From Nothopassalora personata (Eukaryota; Ascomycota; Dothideomycetes; Mycosphaerellales; Mycosphaerellaceae), in the NCBI GenBank assembly GCA_033816765.1, contig CM066293.1, forward strand, positions 992,001 to 1,056,000: a stretch of 64,000 nucleotides of DNA, written 5' to 3'. This document shows, in pieces, positions 31,600-44,121 of this stretch. The position numbers and the translations under genes are program-made. The notes beneath the pieces were generated by a model that made no database searches, was not told the DNA's origin, and saw nothing but the letters and a program-made list of their open reading frames with translations. Numbering within the stretch: the stretch's first letter is position 1; each line of letters opens with the position of its first letter.

Positions 31600-34500
31600 G
31601 GCTCTAACGCCTAGTAACTATTTAGCTTACTTATTAGGATTGCTTAGGAGTACTAGAGTAAAGGAACGAGTTATAGAAATTGGAATAGGCGCGTTTAAGG
31701 GAGATTCTATTACTAACGTTTATTTAGTTTAAGGAGATTAGCCCTCCGAGATCTTAAGGCAATCTTTATTAAATGCTTAGGTACGGAAGTAATAAGTAGG
31801 CTAACATATAGCTAATATTAGGATGCCGTAGGTCTTTACGATGTATAAGCGTAAGGCGGATAAGAAGAAGCTAGTAGACGCGAGCGTTTACGAGCGCCTA
31901 GAATCACGAGTTAAGGGAGATATAGAATAGAAGCGTAGGGCACTATACCTAGAATCTAAGATACCTAAAGGATAAGGTCCGTTTAACGGGAAGTACTTAA
32001 CTAAGAAATTCTTAAGTATTAAGCGAGGTAGCCGGATTACTCTAGAACGGCTTACCTTAATTAAGGTTAGCATTAAGCTATTACTAATAGAAAGGGCCTT
32101 ATTTGATAAGATGCTCTATAACCGGGAGGCAGTCCTCGCTTAGGATTTTAGTTACATAAGGCAAATTAGGCACGACGTTATACTACCTTAGAAGATTAAC
32201 ACGGTCCCTTATAGGCTATAGTAGGCACGCCCTATCCGGTTACACCTAAGTCTTAGGGCAATTTTTAAGCGCATAATTAGAGCCCGGATTAAGAACAACA
32301 TCCTAGAATACTTATAAGGGGCATATTCTAATAGCTAGTTCCTAGTCGTAAAGAAGGTTAATGCCTCTAGAAGCGATGTGCTATATCGGCTAATTAATTT
32401 AGCTATGCTCCTAAATAAGGTTACTATACGAGATGCTAACATTCTACCGGACACGGATAGCTTCTTAGAGGATTTTACCGGGTACCGAGTCGCTTTACTT
32501 ATAGACCTGTTTTTAGGTTATAATTAGATTACTTTAGATAAGTCCTACGGGGACTTAATAGCCTTCATAACCCCTCTTAGCCTAGTACGTAACACGACTC
32601 TACCTTAAGGAGCTACTAATTTAGTTGCTTAGTTCGTGCGTACGGTAATAAAGATTCTACTTAATTATATCTCGCATCGAGCGAAGCCGTTTCTCGATAA
32701 CATCGGTATTAAGGGACTAACTAAGGATTATAGGAATGTAGAAGTAGAGCCTAGGTTAAGGAAATAGGTCGTTAAGCACATTGTTTCCCTAGATCTAGTT
32801 CTTACTAACCTAGAAAGAGCTAGTACGGTAGTTGCTAGAGGCAAATCCTAATGGTTATACGAAAAGCTTAAGATTATTAGGTACGTTACTAGGCCGGATG
32901 GTCGCTATCCTAATCTAAAGGTTGTAGCTAAGATCCTAGATTAGCCTACGCCTACCTATATTAAGGAGGTCCGCACCTATGTAGGGCTATATATGTACTT
33001 CCGGATATAGATTCCCTAGTTCGTTATTATCGCTCGACTAATGTATAAGCTACTAAAGAAGGACGCCGAGTTCACCTAGACAGAAAATGAGTAGTTCTTA
33101 AAAGAGGAGGTTACTAGATATCTTATGTAGGCTCTAGCCTTAGTTACCCTCTACTACTTACCTAGTACTAGGTCGATCTTTGTCTTAGTTAATGCTAGCG
33201 GCACTAGATAGGGATGTATCGTTTCTTAAGAATTAATAGACAGTACCCGACGGCGTTACCCGGTGCGGTATAAGAGCGGAATCTAGAACGCGTTAGAATC
33301 TAGATATAATGCTAGTAAGCGGGAATGCCTTAGGGTCCTTAAGGGGCTTAAGAAGATCTAGAGATATATTACTAGCGTTAATTTTGTCCTTAAGGTTAAT
33401 ACTAAGACACTTGTATAGTAGCTTAACCGGCCGGCTTCGGACCTACCGAACTCGGTAATAGCCCGGTAGGTCGTATAGATTAGGTTATTTACGTTCGAGG
33501 TGAAGCACGTTACGGGGACTAGACACACTAGCCTAGATGCCCTGTCTCGTAGGCTCTCTACACCTTAGGAACCTAGGGAAGCTAACGAAGACGAAGACAA
33601 AGTCGACTAGATAATTAATAATAAGCTATTCGGGTACCCGGAGCCGGTCGACACCTATCTAGTTAAAATCTAGAAAACACGACATCTCGGGGACTAATAT
33701 TCTAAGGGCTCTTAGTAGCTTACTTAGGTTATAGAAACTAGGACCCGGCCCGATAGTATTACCCGTACTAAGTACCGCCGACTAGTAAAGAAGAGCGTTA
33801 ACTTCTTTATCCGGGACCAATTGCTATTCTTCTAGAAGCGCCGAGGAGTACCGTTATAACTTATAATTAACGATAATAAGGCTTAGAAGGAGATCGTTAT
33901 AGAGTGCTATAAGAGACACGGTTACCGTAGCGCTAAGGTCGTGTACAACCTTATTTCCGATCGGTATTACTAGGACGGGTGCTTCGCCGATGTCTCTACG
34001 TAGGTTCGAAGTTATGCTTCTTATAGGTTTCGCGAAGGCAACTAGCGCGCTAGTAAGCTTTACTTATCGAGCCCTTAGGTTATTAGTAAGAAGTAGTACT
34101 CGGACCCCGTCTAGGTACATAAAAATAGATACCTCCTAGTTACGCGCGAAGCACTTAGCAACTAGATCGAGGCTAGAGTAATAAGGGCACCTCCTAGCTC
34201 TAAGACGGTTACTAAGTTTCTATACGAAGATGTCTTCTATAGGCACGGCTACTATGCTAAAATTGTACTTAATAACGCTACGGTTTATACGGCTAAGGTT
34301 AAGCGGTTGCTCGTAGGGCTTAGTGTTCGAAGGATTCGAATATTACCGTACTATCCGTAGTCTAATACTCCGGTCGAGGCTAGACACCGTCCGATTCTTA
34401 TAGCGTTAGTAAAGCTTATAAGAAACACATACCGCGCATAGGAATAATAAGTACCCGCTATGTTATAGGCTAATAGGACTACGACCTATCGTACTACTAG

Positions 34501-35208
34501 AATAACGCTAGCTTAGGTCCTATATAGCTATCGCACGATTCTACTAATTGAGGTTAAGCACCCGACGTAGGCGAATTACTAATAGGGATTAGTAAGAACG
34601 ACTAAGGACCTACTTACTATACGTGCCCGTTAACTCTAGGCTCGAGACCTTAGTTTAGAAGAGCTACATACTCGAAGGAAGCGACTAAGAGAACTTAGTA
34701 AGGACTACTTTAATTCTTACCGGAATGTTAACTCTATTAGTTTCTAGAAGGGCGACCTTATTATAAGATTCGATAAGCTATATAAGGATAACTTCTTACG
34801 TAAGATCGGTTACCGATAGTAAGGTCTATATTGGGTGTCTAGTGTCTCTAGGGAATTTAGTACCTATATGCTTAAGGAACTTAATAGCACGCTAATAAAG
34901 TGTGTTTAGGCACGAGAAAACCTTAAGCTAGTTCTAGAACTTCGCCCGGATAACATAGGAGTACTAAGCTTAGATAATGGGACCGATCTCGTAATAGGGG
35001 AGGGAGAAGTCGCTAATAGCGTCGCTAATAGCGAAGACAGTAGTAATTCGAACGAGAGCGAGCCTATCGCCGACGAAGACGTACTACCTATAGGAGTTAA
35101 CGAAAGAGGATCGGATCCTAAACCGGAATCTAAGAAGCTATAGGTTAGGCCTTATAACCTTTCTATAGCCGAAATTTTATAGTTTAGTAGGATCGAGGCT
35201 AAGAACTA
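31600..35208 (+). pseudogene. E-family pol remnant (RT, RNase H, integrase)
   Basis: Plus-strand reading gives Ty3/Gypsy RT (LIDLFLGYNQITLDKS with the stop restored; PFLDNIGIKG near 32,690 standing for FLDD). RNase H follows near 33,190-33,550 (VNASGT, EVKHVTGTRHTSLDALSRR). Integrase has a zinc-binding part near 33,900-34,020 and a VEARHRPI block near 34,375. There is no clear chromodomain at the end. Nearly every interruption is TAG or TAA at a Gln or Trp position. RT Asp to Asn and Cys to Tyr changes also match RIP. Confidence 0.85.
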
Positions 35209-35350
35209 ATTAGTTAGTAATAGCGTACGGAGTTTACTTCCCTTAGGCATGTGTTGCACATGCCCTTTAGTTTATTAAGCCGATTCGGTTATCTAGACTT
35301 TACTTTATAGGGTGTTCTTACCTTAGTTAGACCTTAGTTAGTAGAGTTAC

Positions 35351-35376
35351 ATTTACCGGTCCCGGGACCGGTAAAT
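35351..35376. repeat. 26-bp perfect palindrome (between pol and the downstream ORF)
   Basis: Same sequence as 31473-31498. It sits in the non-coding stretch after pol (35,209-35,890) and before the extra ORF, where a promoter or operator for that ORF would be expected. Confidence 0.95.
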
Positions 35377-35889
35377 CGGATCACGTAATAGCGTAGTATG
35401 CCTCTACCGAATGCTTACCTAGGTAGTTACTAGTACTAGTTTTCGGTTACATATAGGGTTATCGGACCTTTAGTGTAACCTTAATAGCACTGCTCTTACT
35501 ACTTATAAGACCGGTCTCGGCGCTACTACCTTATAACGGTTATAGGGATATACGCTAAGAGGCATACTTAAGCGTAGCTCTCTACCTACTACTTCCTCTC
35601 TTTTTCTTTAAACACTAATACTATTACTAGAGCTACTAACATATCTATCTACTACTACTATATACATTAGACGGTTCTTTAGCCTCTCTCTCTTTACGAC
35701 CTTAACCTTCTTTAAAGCCCCTACCCCGACACTAAGCTTTTAAAGCTTACTAACACTCTAGAGTAGCACTACGAGATAGCTAGCTCTTTCGATCTTACTG
35801 CTAGCGAATCCTAGTTATTATAGCTTTAGCTAGTCTATCGTTACGCCCGGCTAGCTCGAGCATAGCGCTTACTAGTACTATTACTAGGC

Positions 35890-38800
35890 TTACCCGCCTA
35901 CCTTAGACCTTGTTCGAGTCCCTTCGCCTACCGGACAACGTTAAGCATGTCCTTACTAATACGAACACGCCGAAGTCCGCCGCTAATGTTATGTTCCGAG
36001 AGCTTAGTCCTTAGAAGCGGGTTAAGGTGTTAAAGGACTTCTATAAGGGCTTTGAGAAGGTGTTCGAAGACTGCTCCGTCTAGGTTAACCTATTTTTCGA
36101 GGAAGTTAAGAGCGGTATAGGCAAGAGCTACTAGGATAAATTCCTTAGTAATAAGAAGCTCGATGTCTTGTTTCCTATCGTCGGTAAGATTCGTAAGACC
36201 GGTTTAGAGATTCGTAACCGAGAGAAGACTCTTTGAGCTACGCTTACCCGCTACTAGCTATAGTAGATAGACAATAAGATTCTTAATCGACGCGTTATCT
36301 CCAAGCTTTATAGTACTAATAGCGGGCGCCGCTAGTTCACGGCCTTTATTAATAAGTACCTAGATTATAGTAGGGCTGTTAGTAGAATTTAGAGGGCACT
36401 AATCTAGCGTATAAGGATCGGCCGTAAGGGCATAGATCGTAAGCAAATTCTAGAGCCTAGTAATCTTACCCGGTGCGACAGGGAGGCTAAAGCACGTAGT
36501 ATTGATCCGTAGTCGGCTAAGAGTAGGGAGATTATTAGAAGACACCGCCTAGCCGTCTATAAGGATAGCCTTCTATACTTTATAGAGGGTACTATTACTA
36601 AGAAGTCCACGTCCCTAGAGGACAGTATAGATCAACCAAGACTATCTAGCTAGTAATAGCCTTAGCTACGTTAGCTACTACCGGGTAGTAAAGGTAAAGG
36701 ACGTATAAAGAGTACTACGCTAACTCTACTAGCCTCTACCTAGCCTATAGTCCTATCGAGAGGAGGTCGTAAGTCGAGTCGACTTAAGTAGCTCCGTATA
36801 GGCGAGAGCATAGGTAAGGGCATAACTACGCCTACTTAATCCTCGCCTAACCAAACGCTAGACGGCGCTCCTATACGCGAAGGCAGTCCGCTAGGTACAC
36901 CAGTTAGCACCCTACGATCTACTCCGGCCCTAACTAAGAATAGTAATCCGATACTTACTATGTTACCTTCGGCTATGATTAGGGATGTATTAGTCTTTAA
37001 GGATTAGATCCTATAAGAAGACGAGGCCCTCCGGATTAAGCGCGCTAACTACACCTATAATAAGCGGTACTATAGCATTAAGTTTAGAAACTTGATTAAC
37101 GTAGATAGTATTAACTAGCTACCTAAGTACCGGATAGCGGGCCTTAAGATGCTCGAATATGCTGTCTCGTACGTTCTTAAGAGGGATAGTAAGGTTAGCG
37201 CTATAATGTGCGATTAGTATGTTCGAGATTTCTACTATAAGGCCCTCTACTTCGTTATAAATCCCGGTATTACCGCTAATACCCTATGTAAGCGCGCGCT
37301 TAAGGTCTAAGACTAGCTCTTTAAAGGTAAGAGTTTTTTAGCTATTAAGGTAAAGAATGGTTTGTGGTTTCGCCCTAATAAGCGTAGTTAGAAGACTATT
37401 AACCCGCTTAGCTACCTCCGTGTTCGAGGCAAAGTCGGCACTACGAGTAGCATCGTTACGCATGCTAACTACAACTAGATCCTCGACAAATTCGGCATTA
37501 ATGAAGCTAACTAAGCCGATCTTAATAGCACCGGTACCTACATTAATAGCAACATGCTATACTAGTACAATAACGCTAAACTAGTACCGCGGGTTAAATC
37601 AGTTAGAGAAATGATAAGTCGAGAATTCGACGTGTACCGATAGTACCTACGAGAATTGAATAAGGTTAGTAACGGCGGCGTCTACTAGAACATGTAGTAT
37701 TCTCTAAGCTAATAGATTATACGATAAGACCCCGGGCTATAGCTCTTATAAGTAGCGCTATACCCTTAGCACTGCACTCGGTTCATCTCCTTCCCTAGGC
37801 CTACGATTTTTAGCTTTAATAGGGCTTATTAGGGGGGTAACGCGAATACTATAGTGTAGTATACTAGGGTCGACTTAAACCTCGAAATTGAAAACTACTA
37901 GACTAGTAACCGGCTTAACATGCTATACTCTCTTAACTTAGAGGGCACTAGTAGGCCGGAGTTTTTACACGGTTTTTATAAGTAAGGGAATACTAGAGAG
38001 TTTATCTAGTAGTGCTAGATCAACGACTATATAGAAGACGGCCGATTTAAGCGTTTCTTCTCGGTTAGGGTCTAGAATTACCTAAGTAAGAATAGCATTA
38101 GCTAGTTTAGAGAGGACCTAAGCGCTAGGCAAATGCGGGTAACTACTATAGGCGTTCTAATAAGGCAGGCCGTATATAAGAGGATACTGCGTTAGATTAA
38201 CCCTTACTTTATCGAGATCCGCGACGATAACTATCTTAAACTCTAGAGAAGCTAGAGCATGCACTAGGTAATAGACCTCTATCGTAACTTTAAGACGCTA
38301 AGTGAGAGCGCTACGGGGTTTAAGTATCGACGCCTAGTACCCGGCTATCCTTTTCCTACGGCCGTACACCTTAGTAGTATTAGCCCTCTATCCGATGCCC
38401 TAGCGGGTTTGAAGTCTTAGAACGATAACGAAGTTATCCTTAATGCTAGAAGGTAGCTTAATGCTACGGTCCGCCTAGACTCGGAGCTCTTCTATAAGAA
38501 GATGCATAATTAGCGCGTCCGAGCTATAAAATTAATAGATAAGTACCTTAGCTTAGTTACTACTCTCGAGTAGATGTGCTTTATAAGCGAAGGGCGTAAC
38601 GAGAGCTTCTTCCGTAACTACTATAGGAACTTTACTAGCTAGCTACTTAGGGACGCGTCTAGTAAGACTAGTATTAGCTACGATAACGAGTAGGTCTAGA
38701 TAAAGGAGTTGTGTAAGAATAAGTGGAACTAAGTAGTTAGTACGGGTTTATAGGCTCCTAGTTTCTAGTTAATTTCCGGCTATAGCTATAGCCTATAGGA

Positions 38801-39100
38801 TTCTAGTTCTAATTCTAGTTCTAATTCTAGTTCTAATGCTTTGGGTATAGGTGCTTCTAGTCCTTAGATCTTACTTGTTTCTTATAGTTACTTATCTTCC
38901 CTTAACTTACTTTCTAGTTACGCGGTAGACTCGTCTTTAGATTTATTAGGTTACTAGTACTAACGCTCACTTGTCTTATAAATGGCGTTTACGTTATTCG
39001 ACTATCTAGCCCGCTCGATTAATGCTAACATAGCTATCTATTCCCTCGCTAGTTTCGTAGCATACGTTAGTGTAGTGCGACGGATGCGAGTCGCGGTTAT
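35890..39100 (+). pseudogene. Second long ORF downstream of pol in the E family, unknown product
   Basis: The plus-strand frame starting near 35,890 reads as protein for about 950 codons, broken almost only by TAG/TAA and TGA at RIP-type positions. Recognisable stretches include FRELSP, KVLKDFYKGFEKVFED, KLDVLFPIVGKIRKTG and, later, a Ser/Thr/Pro-rich linker and YAVSYVLKRDSKVSAIMCD. A Ser/Asn repeat lies near 38,810. I do not recognise any domain: no RT, integrase or zinc knuckle. The second family copy (from about 61,620 to the window end) reads the same way. It could be an envelope-like, Gag-like or captured host gene. No signal peptide or membrane segment is clear. Confidence 0.55.
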
Positions 39101-39326
39101 TAACGTTATTATTACGGTCTCTATTAGAAGGATCCTTTCGATCTTTATAAACTATCGCTAGTAGGCCCTAGGATTACCTAACATCTTATATGTTAAGCTA
39201 AATAGTAGGGTAAGCTACTATGCTACTATAAGACCACCTTAGCTTGTAGCGACTAACTACGCTACCTGTGTTACCCGGGCTTACTACTTTGGAACCTAAG
39301 GACAGGTTCGTAATAGGGGAGGATAT

Positions 39327-39698
39327 ATTAACGACTAATAGGTTGTATTAACCTTAGGTTTAGAGGGGGCGTCCCTTAGGTCCAACTTGCCCTAATTTTA
39401 TTTAGGTTTAATTAGACATTTAGGTAAGCTAGTAGGACCTAGTATAGCTATTAAGATATATAATGCGTAGCTAAGCATTGTAAGCGTAGCATTAAGGCAT
39501 TAATTCAATTTATACCTCTCGAGTAGAGGGTATAGGGGTTTAGGTCCGCTAATCCTCTTGTTTTATCTAGCTACTACGCTGCTCGTTACGTGACCTAATT
39601 TCACGGTCCCGGGACCGGTAAATACCTCTACTTACATAAGCGCCGCTCTACACTACTATAACCCGGACAGGCCTACATAGGGTAGTTAGTAGACATTA
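39327..39698 (+). repeat. E-family 3' LTR (copy X)
   Basis: 372 bp, preceded by the purine tract AGGGGAGGATAT. It is followed at 39699-39703 by ATAGT, which matches the duplication beside the inverted LTR at 47,394-47,765. These two LTRs therefore flanked one insertion before the inversion. Confidence 0.85.
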
Positions 39699-39703
39699 AT
39701 AGT

Positions 39704-41970
39704 AAGTAGTAGCGGTATCGTCTCGCGCTCTATACTAGGTAAGGATAATCCGTCTACCGCGATTAATTTATAACCCTCTTTCTTCTTATAGGTAGCGATC
39801 CTATGTCTTATAATAAATAATTCGGAGGTAAAGTTCCCGCTTACTCCGGAATCTATTATAGTATCTATCTTATGCCCGTTAACGATAATTTTAGTTCGAA
39901 ACACTATTATTATTAGTAATGCTTAAGCCTTTTCTATGTTATATAACTCTCTTCGGTCGCTTATTCCTAGGGAGTTAATCCTTTTCCCTATTCGTATATA
40001 GAACGTCGTGCTTCGTGTCTCGAGGCCTCCGCTCAAACCTAGCGCGAGCCTTTCTATATCTACACCTACATTCGGTAACGTTCCTAGATCTTCTACGTTT
40101 CTAAGTAGAGTACGAGTACGTGTTATACTACGTTACGTAATTTATTCGATATAAATGTTCCTAACGGTATAAGATATCCGGTTCCTATTATTCGGCTCCC
40201 TATCGGTAGTCGTTCTATAATAGCGGTTACTAGATTCTCGGTTGTTTCTATAAGTAGGTATCCCTAGGCTATACCTCGTAGGGTATCGAGTGTCTTATTA
40301 AACTTAATAGAGTATAGCATCCCTCGTCCGCCTATCTTAGGTAGAAATTCCTCGTGCCTTCTTTATAGGTATACGATTATGTTATATAATTTCTTAGGTA
40401 CATTAATCGTAAAGGTTAGTTATTTATTGTTATCGTTAGTGTCGCTCTCTTCTCCTTCGGAGGAATCTTCTTCGCTTAATTCTTCCGGATCCTAATCTTC
40501 TTCGATAGTATCTAGCCTAGTGGTTTCTTAACTTTCTTCCTATAGTTCCGGTAACTATAATCCGTTCTATTCTAGGTCTTAGTTTTCTTTATCGCTTTTA
40601 TCGTTATTAAAGTAGGATTCGTCGATATCTACTTCTCGGAGCGTAGCGTTTTGCCTATACGTCGCTCCTAGGGTTCCTCTTAGTTGTTAAGGCTAATACC
40701 CTACGCCTAACTTCGCGGCGTAGTAAACTTAACACGAGTCTTAGTAATAGAATCGCTAATAAAGGCTTCTATAACTATTTCGAGACTCGGATTCGATCTC
40801 GTAGTCGACTCTTCGTATTATTATATTAAACTATCGTAGTTAGTTCTTCGCATTAAATAGAATAACTACTATTTACTGCCTATAGTATCCTCCTCGTCCT
40901 TCTAAGGGGTCTAGGAGAGGCGTCGTACTTCTATTACTAGCTCTCTCCCCTACTCTCCGAGTATAGTCGGTATCTCCTTAAGATCTAACGCTACTCTTAG
41001 ATTTACTAGTTCGGGGTTGTATTATATTAAACTATTCGCGGCGTACTATATTCTTACCGCGGCAGTCCCTTACTAGGTAGCTAGGTTTACTATATCCGTA
41101 GTAAGTTCGTGTTTCTTTCGAACTCCGGGATGCTCTATTTCCGTTACTATTCCTAATCTTACGACTTTTCTCGGTAACGTCGAGTTCTATTAGCTATAGT
41201 CCGTAGTACGGTTTATCCCTAGGCTTATTATTATAGTTGTCGTAGAAGCCTCTATTACGGTTGTCGTAGCCTAGTATATATCTAGCCTTTCCGGATACTT
41301 TAGAGTCGTATCGTCGTTCTATAGCTCTCTCGTAGAGCTTATCGTTAAGATTAATCGTAACTCTAACGAGGTCGCCTAAGCTATCGATCTTTCGACCGTC
41401 CCTTATTAACTCGTCCTTAATATACTCCTTTAGTCCTCTCCGGTATATAACTTAAAGTGCTTCGTCGTCCTAATCGGTAAGTTACGCGTATTCCTAGAAT
41501 TTAGTAGTATATTCGGTAGTAGATGTCTTCTAGGTTAAATACTAAATAACACGAACGGCAGTAGCAATCTTATTAGAGACCCTAAAGACGCTCTTTATAG
41601 TATACTTAAGATAGTTATATAACCTAAAGATTCCGTCGGCATTGTCTTCTCCGTTACTGTCTAGGTATTTCCTAAGGAATAGTTTAACCTAATGCTATGC
41701 TCGTCCTCTTAAAAAGGTAGTAGTAAAGATAGGCTTAAGGTTCTTAGGTATAGAGTTAAATAAGAAGTACATATCTATCTAAGAGACCTAAGTATCGAAC
41801 TTGTCTCGGTCGCTATAGTAGTATTCTAGCTTACTAACCTTAAGGGTGTCGTTACCTATATAAGTAGCTAAGGCATTAATAGCATCGTTCGCGGTCTAAG
41901 GTCGTCGGGCTCTACTTACTTTACTAGGGGCGGGTGTTCCCCATTTACTCTATCGGTCTCCTATCGTAGA
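39704..41970 (-). pseudogene. Element C gag and protease remnant
   Basis: Minus-strand reading gives a Gag domain, an Asn/Tyr/Arg-rich linker and a zinc knuckle near 41,120 in which Cys and His became Tyr (YYGYSKPSYLVRDC). A retropepsin follows at 39,704-39,904 (IDSGVSGNFTSELF; Asp-Ser-Gly kept). The protein stops at the X insertion and continues at 47,766 with HYEEIILDVTNIASY. RIP stops are scattered throughout. Confidence 0.8.
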
Positions 41971-41983
41971 GGGCGTTTAAAGC

Positions 41984-42442
41984 TATTAGGTTTAGTATAA
42001 CCTAATAATATTACAAGTTAAGAAGACAAGCTTAATTGGGTTTGTTCTCGGGCCGATAGGAAGTCGAGGGAGAGTAATAAAGCAGTAGCTATCTTGTCTC
42101 GTAAAGACTAAGTAGTAGTAAGGTAGAGGTTAGGTTATAGTATATTCTAAATAGTAATATTAAACAGTAAGTTAAACGCCTCTAAACCGTAAGGGTTTTT
42201 AGCGTTCCTAAACCTAAAGGAGACATTACTAGTCTTTAGTCTTAATTATTTAATTACTAGTAAGCAAGTAATCTCGAATTACTAAGTCGCTAGTAAGCGA
42301 GTAATCGCGAATTACTAAGTCGCTAGTAAGCGAGTAATCGCGAATTACTAAGTCGCTAGTAAGCGAGTGATCTTGTGCGGCGCACGTGATCTCTGTAGCT
42401 AATAGTTAGGCGTACCGTCGTAGCCTAATCCGATCCGTAATA
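41984..42442 (-). repeat. 5' LTR of element C
   Basis: 459 bp; reading on the minus strand it starts TATTACGG (originally TG) and ends CCTAATA. It matches the split 3' LTR at 51655-51994 plus 58801-58891. Confidence 0.85.
42277..42375 (-). repeat. 33-bp tandem units in the C LTR
   Basis: Three units of about 33 bp starting AATTACTAAGTCGCTAGTAA. The 3' LTR (about 51,715-51,800) has one unit fewer, so the array has changed length since insertion. Confidence 0.85.
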
Positions 42443-44095
42443 GAGGGTAACTAAGGCTAGAGCCTACATAAGATATCTAGTAACCTCCTCTTTTAAGAAC
42501 TACTCATTTTCTGTCTAGGTGAACTCGGCGTCCTTCTTTAGTAGCTTATACATTAGTCGAGCGATAATAACGAACTAGGGAATCTATATCCGGAAGTACA
42601 TATATAGCCCTACATAGGTGCGGACCTCCTTAATATAGGTAGGCGTAGGCTAATCTAGGATCTTAGCTACAACCTTTAGATTAGGATAGCGACCATCCGG
42701 CCTAGTAACGTACCTAATAATCTTAAGCTTTTCGTATAACCATTAGGATTTGCCTCTAGCAACTACCGTACTAGCTCTTTCTAGGTTAGTAAGAACTAGA
42801 TCTAGGGAAACAATGTGCTTAACGACCTATTTCCTTAACCTAGGCTCTACTTCTACATTCCTATAATCCTTAGTTAGTCCCTTAATACCGATGTTATCGA
42901 GAAACGGCTTCGCTCGATGCGAGATATAATTAAGTAGAATCTTTATTACCGTACGCACGAACTAAGCAACTAAATTAGTAGCTCCTTAAGGTAGAGTCGT
43001 GTTACGTACTAGGCTAAGAGGGGTTATGAAGGCTATTAAGTCCCCGTAGGACTTATCTAAAGTAATCTAATTATAACCTAAAAACAGGTCTATAAGTAAA
43101 GCGACTCGGTACCCGGTAAAATCCTCTAAGAAGCTATCCGTGTCCGGTAGAATGTTAGCATCTCGTATAGTAACCTTATTTAGGAGCATAGCTAAATTAA
43201 TTAGCCGATATAGCACATCGCTTCTAGAGGCATTAACCTTCTTTACGACTAGGAACTAGCTATTAGAATATGCCCCTTATAAGTATTCTAGGATGTTGTT
43301 CTTAATCCGGGCTCTAATTATGCGCTTAAAAATTGCCCTAAGACTTAGGTGTAACCGGATAGGGCGTGCCTACTATAGCCTATAAGGGACCGTGTTAATC
43401 TTCTAAGGTAGTATAACGTCGTGCCTAATTTGCCTTATGTAACTAAAATCCTAAGCGAGGACTGCCTCCCGGTTATAGAGCATCTTATCAAATAAGGCCC
43501 TTTCTATTAGTAATAGCTTAATGCTAACCTTAATTAAGGTAAGCCGTTCTAGAGTAATCCGGCTACCTCGCTTAATACTTAAGAATTTCTTAGTTAAGTA
43601 CTTCCCGTTAAACGGACCTTATCCTTTAGGTATCTTAGATTCTAGGTATAGTGCCCTACGCTTCTATTCTATATCTCCCTTAACTCGTGATTCTAGGCGC
43701 TCGTAAACGCTCGCGTCTACTAGCTTCTTCTTATCCGCCTTACGCTTATACATCGTAAAGACCTACGGCATCCTAATATTAGCTATATGTTAGCCTACTT
43801 ATTACTTCCGTACCTAAGCATTTAATAAAGATTGCCTTAAGATCTCGGAGGGCTAATCTCCTTAAACTAAATAAACGTTAGTAATAGAATCTCCCTTAAA
43901 CGCGCCTATTCCAATTTCTATAACTCGTTCCTTTACTCTAGTACTCCTAAGCAATCCTAATAAGTAAGCTAAATAGTTACTAGGCGTTAGAGCCTTACCG
44001 GGTTCCTATAGATGCGTCGTGTCGTCCTATAGATGCGTCGTGTCGTCCTATAGATGCGTCGTGTCGTAGTCGTATCCGTTTTCCTTACTATAGCT

Positions 44096-44121
44096 ATTTA
44101 CCGGTCCCGGGACCGGTAAAT
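44096..44121. repeat. 26-bp perfect palindrome (inverted E-family copy)
   Basis: Same sequence and context as 31473-31498, in the inverted half. Confidence 0.95.

Larger units (their letters stand above)
20668..39698 (+). mobile_element. E-family Ty3/Gypsy element, hybrid of two copies, RIP-mutated
   Basis: Without the 7.1-kb young insertion this is an element of about 11.9 kb: 5' LTR, leader repeats, Gag, protease, RT, RNase H, integrase, then a second long ORF, a purine tract (about 39,314-39,323) and the 3' LTR. The target-site duplication of its 3' LTR (ATAGT) pairs with the LTR at 47,394, not with the 5' LTR at 20,668. It is therefore a recombination product: the 5' part of one copy (E) joined to the 3' part of another (X) by an inversion. 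All coding is destroyed by RIP. Confidence 0.8.
39699..42442 (-). mobile_element. Element C, left part (5' LTR, gag, protease start), now inverted
   Basis: This is the 5' part of a chromovirus read on the minus strand. Its broken protease end at 39,699 joins in frame to 47,766 on the plus strand once the X insertion and one ATAGT copy are removed. Its 5' LTR is at 41984-42442, with the duplication CCCTC (GAGGG at 42443-42447) beyond it. Confidence 0.85.

Noticed and set aside
42277..42375. Regular 33-bp repeats as a CRISPR-like array.
   Set aside because: Units are contiguous without spacers, lie in an LTR, and the genome is fungal.
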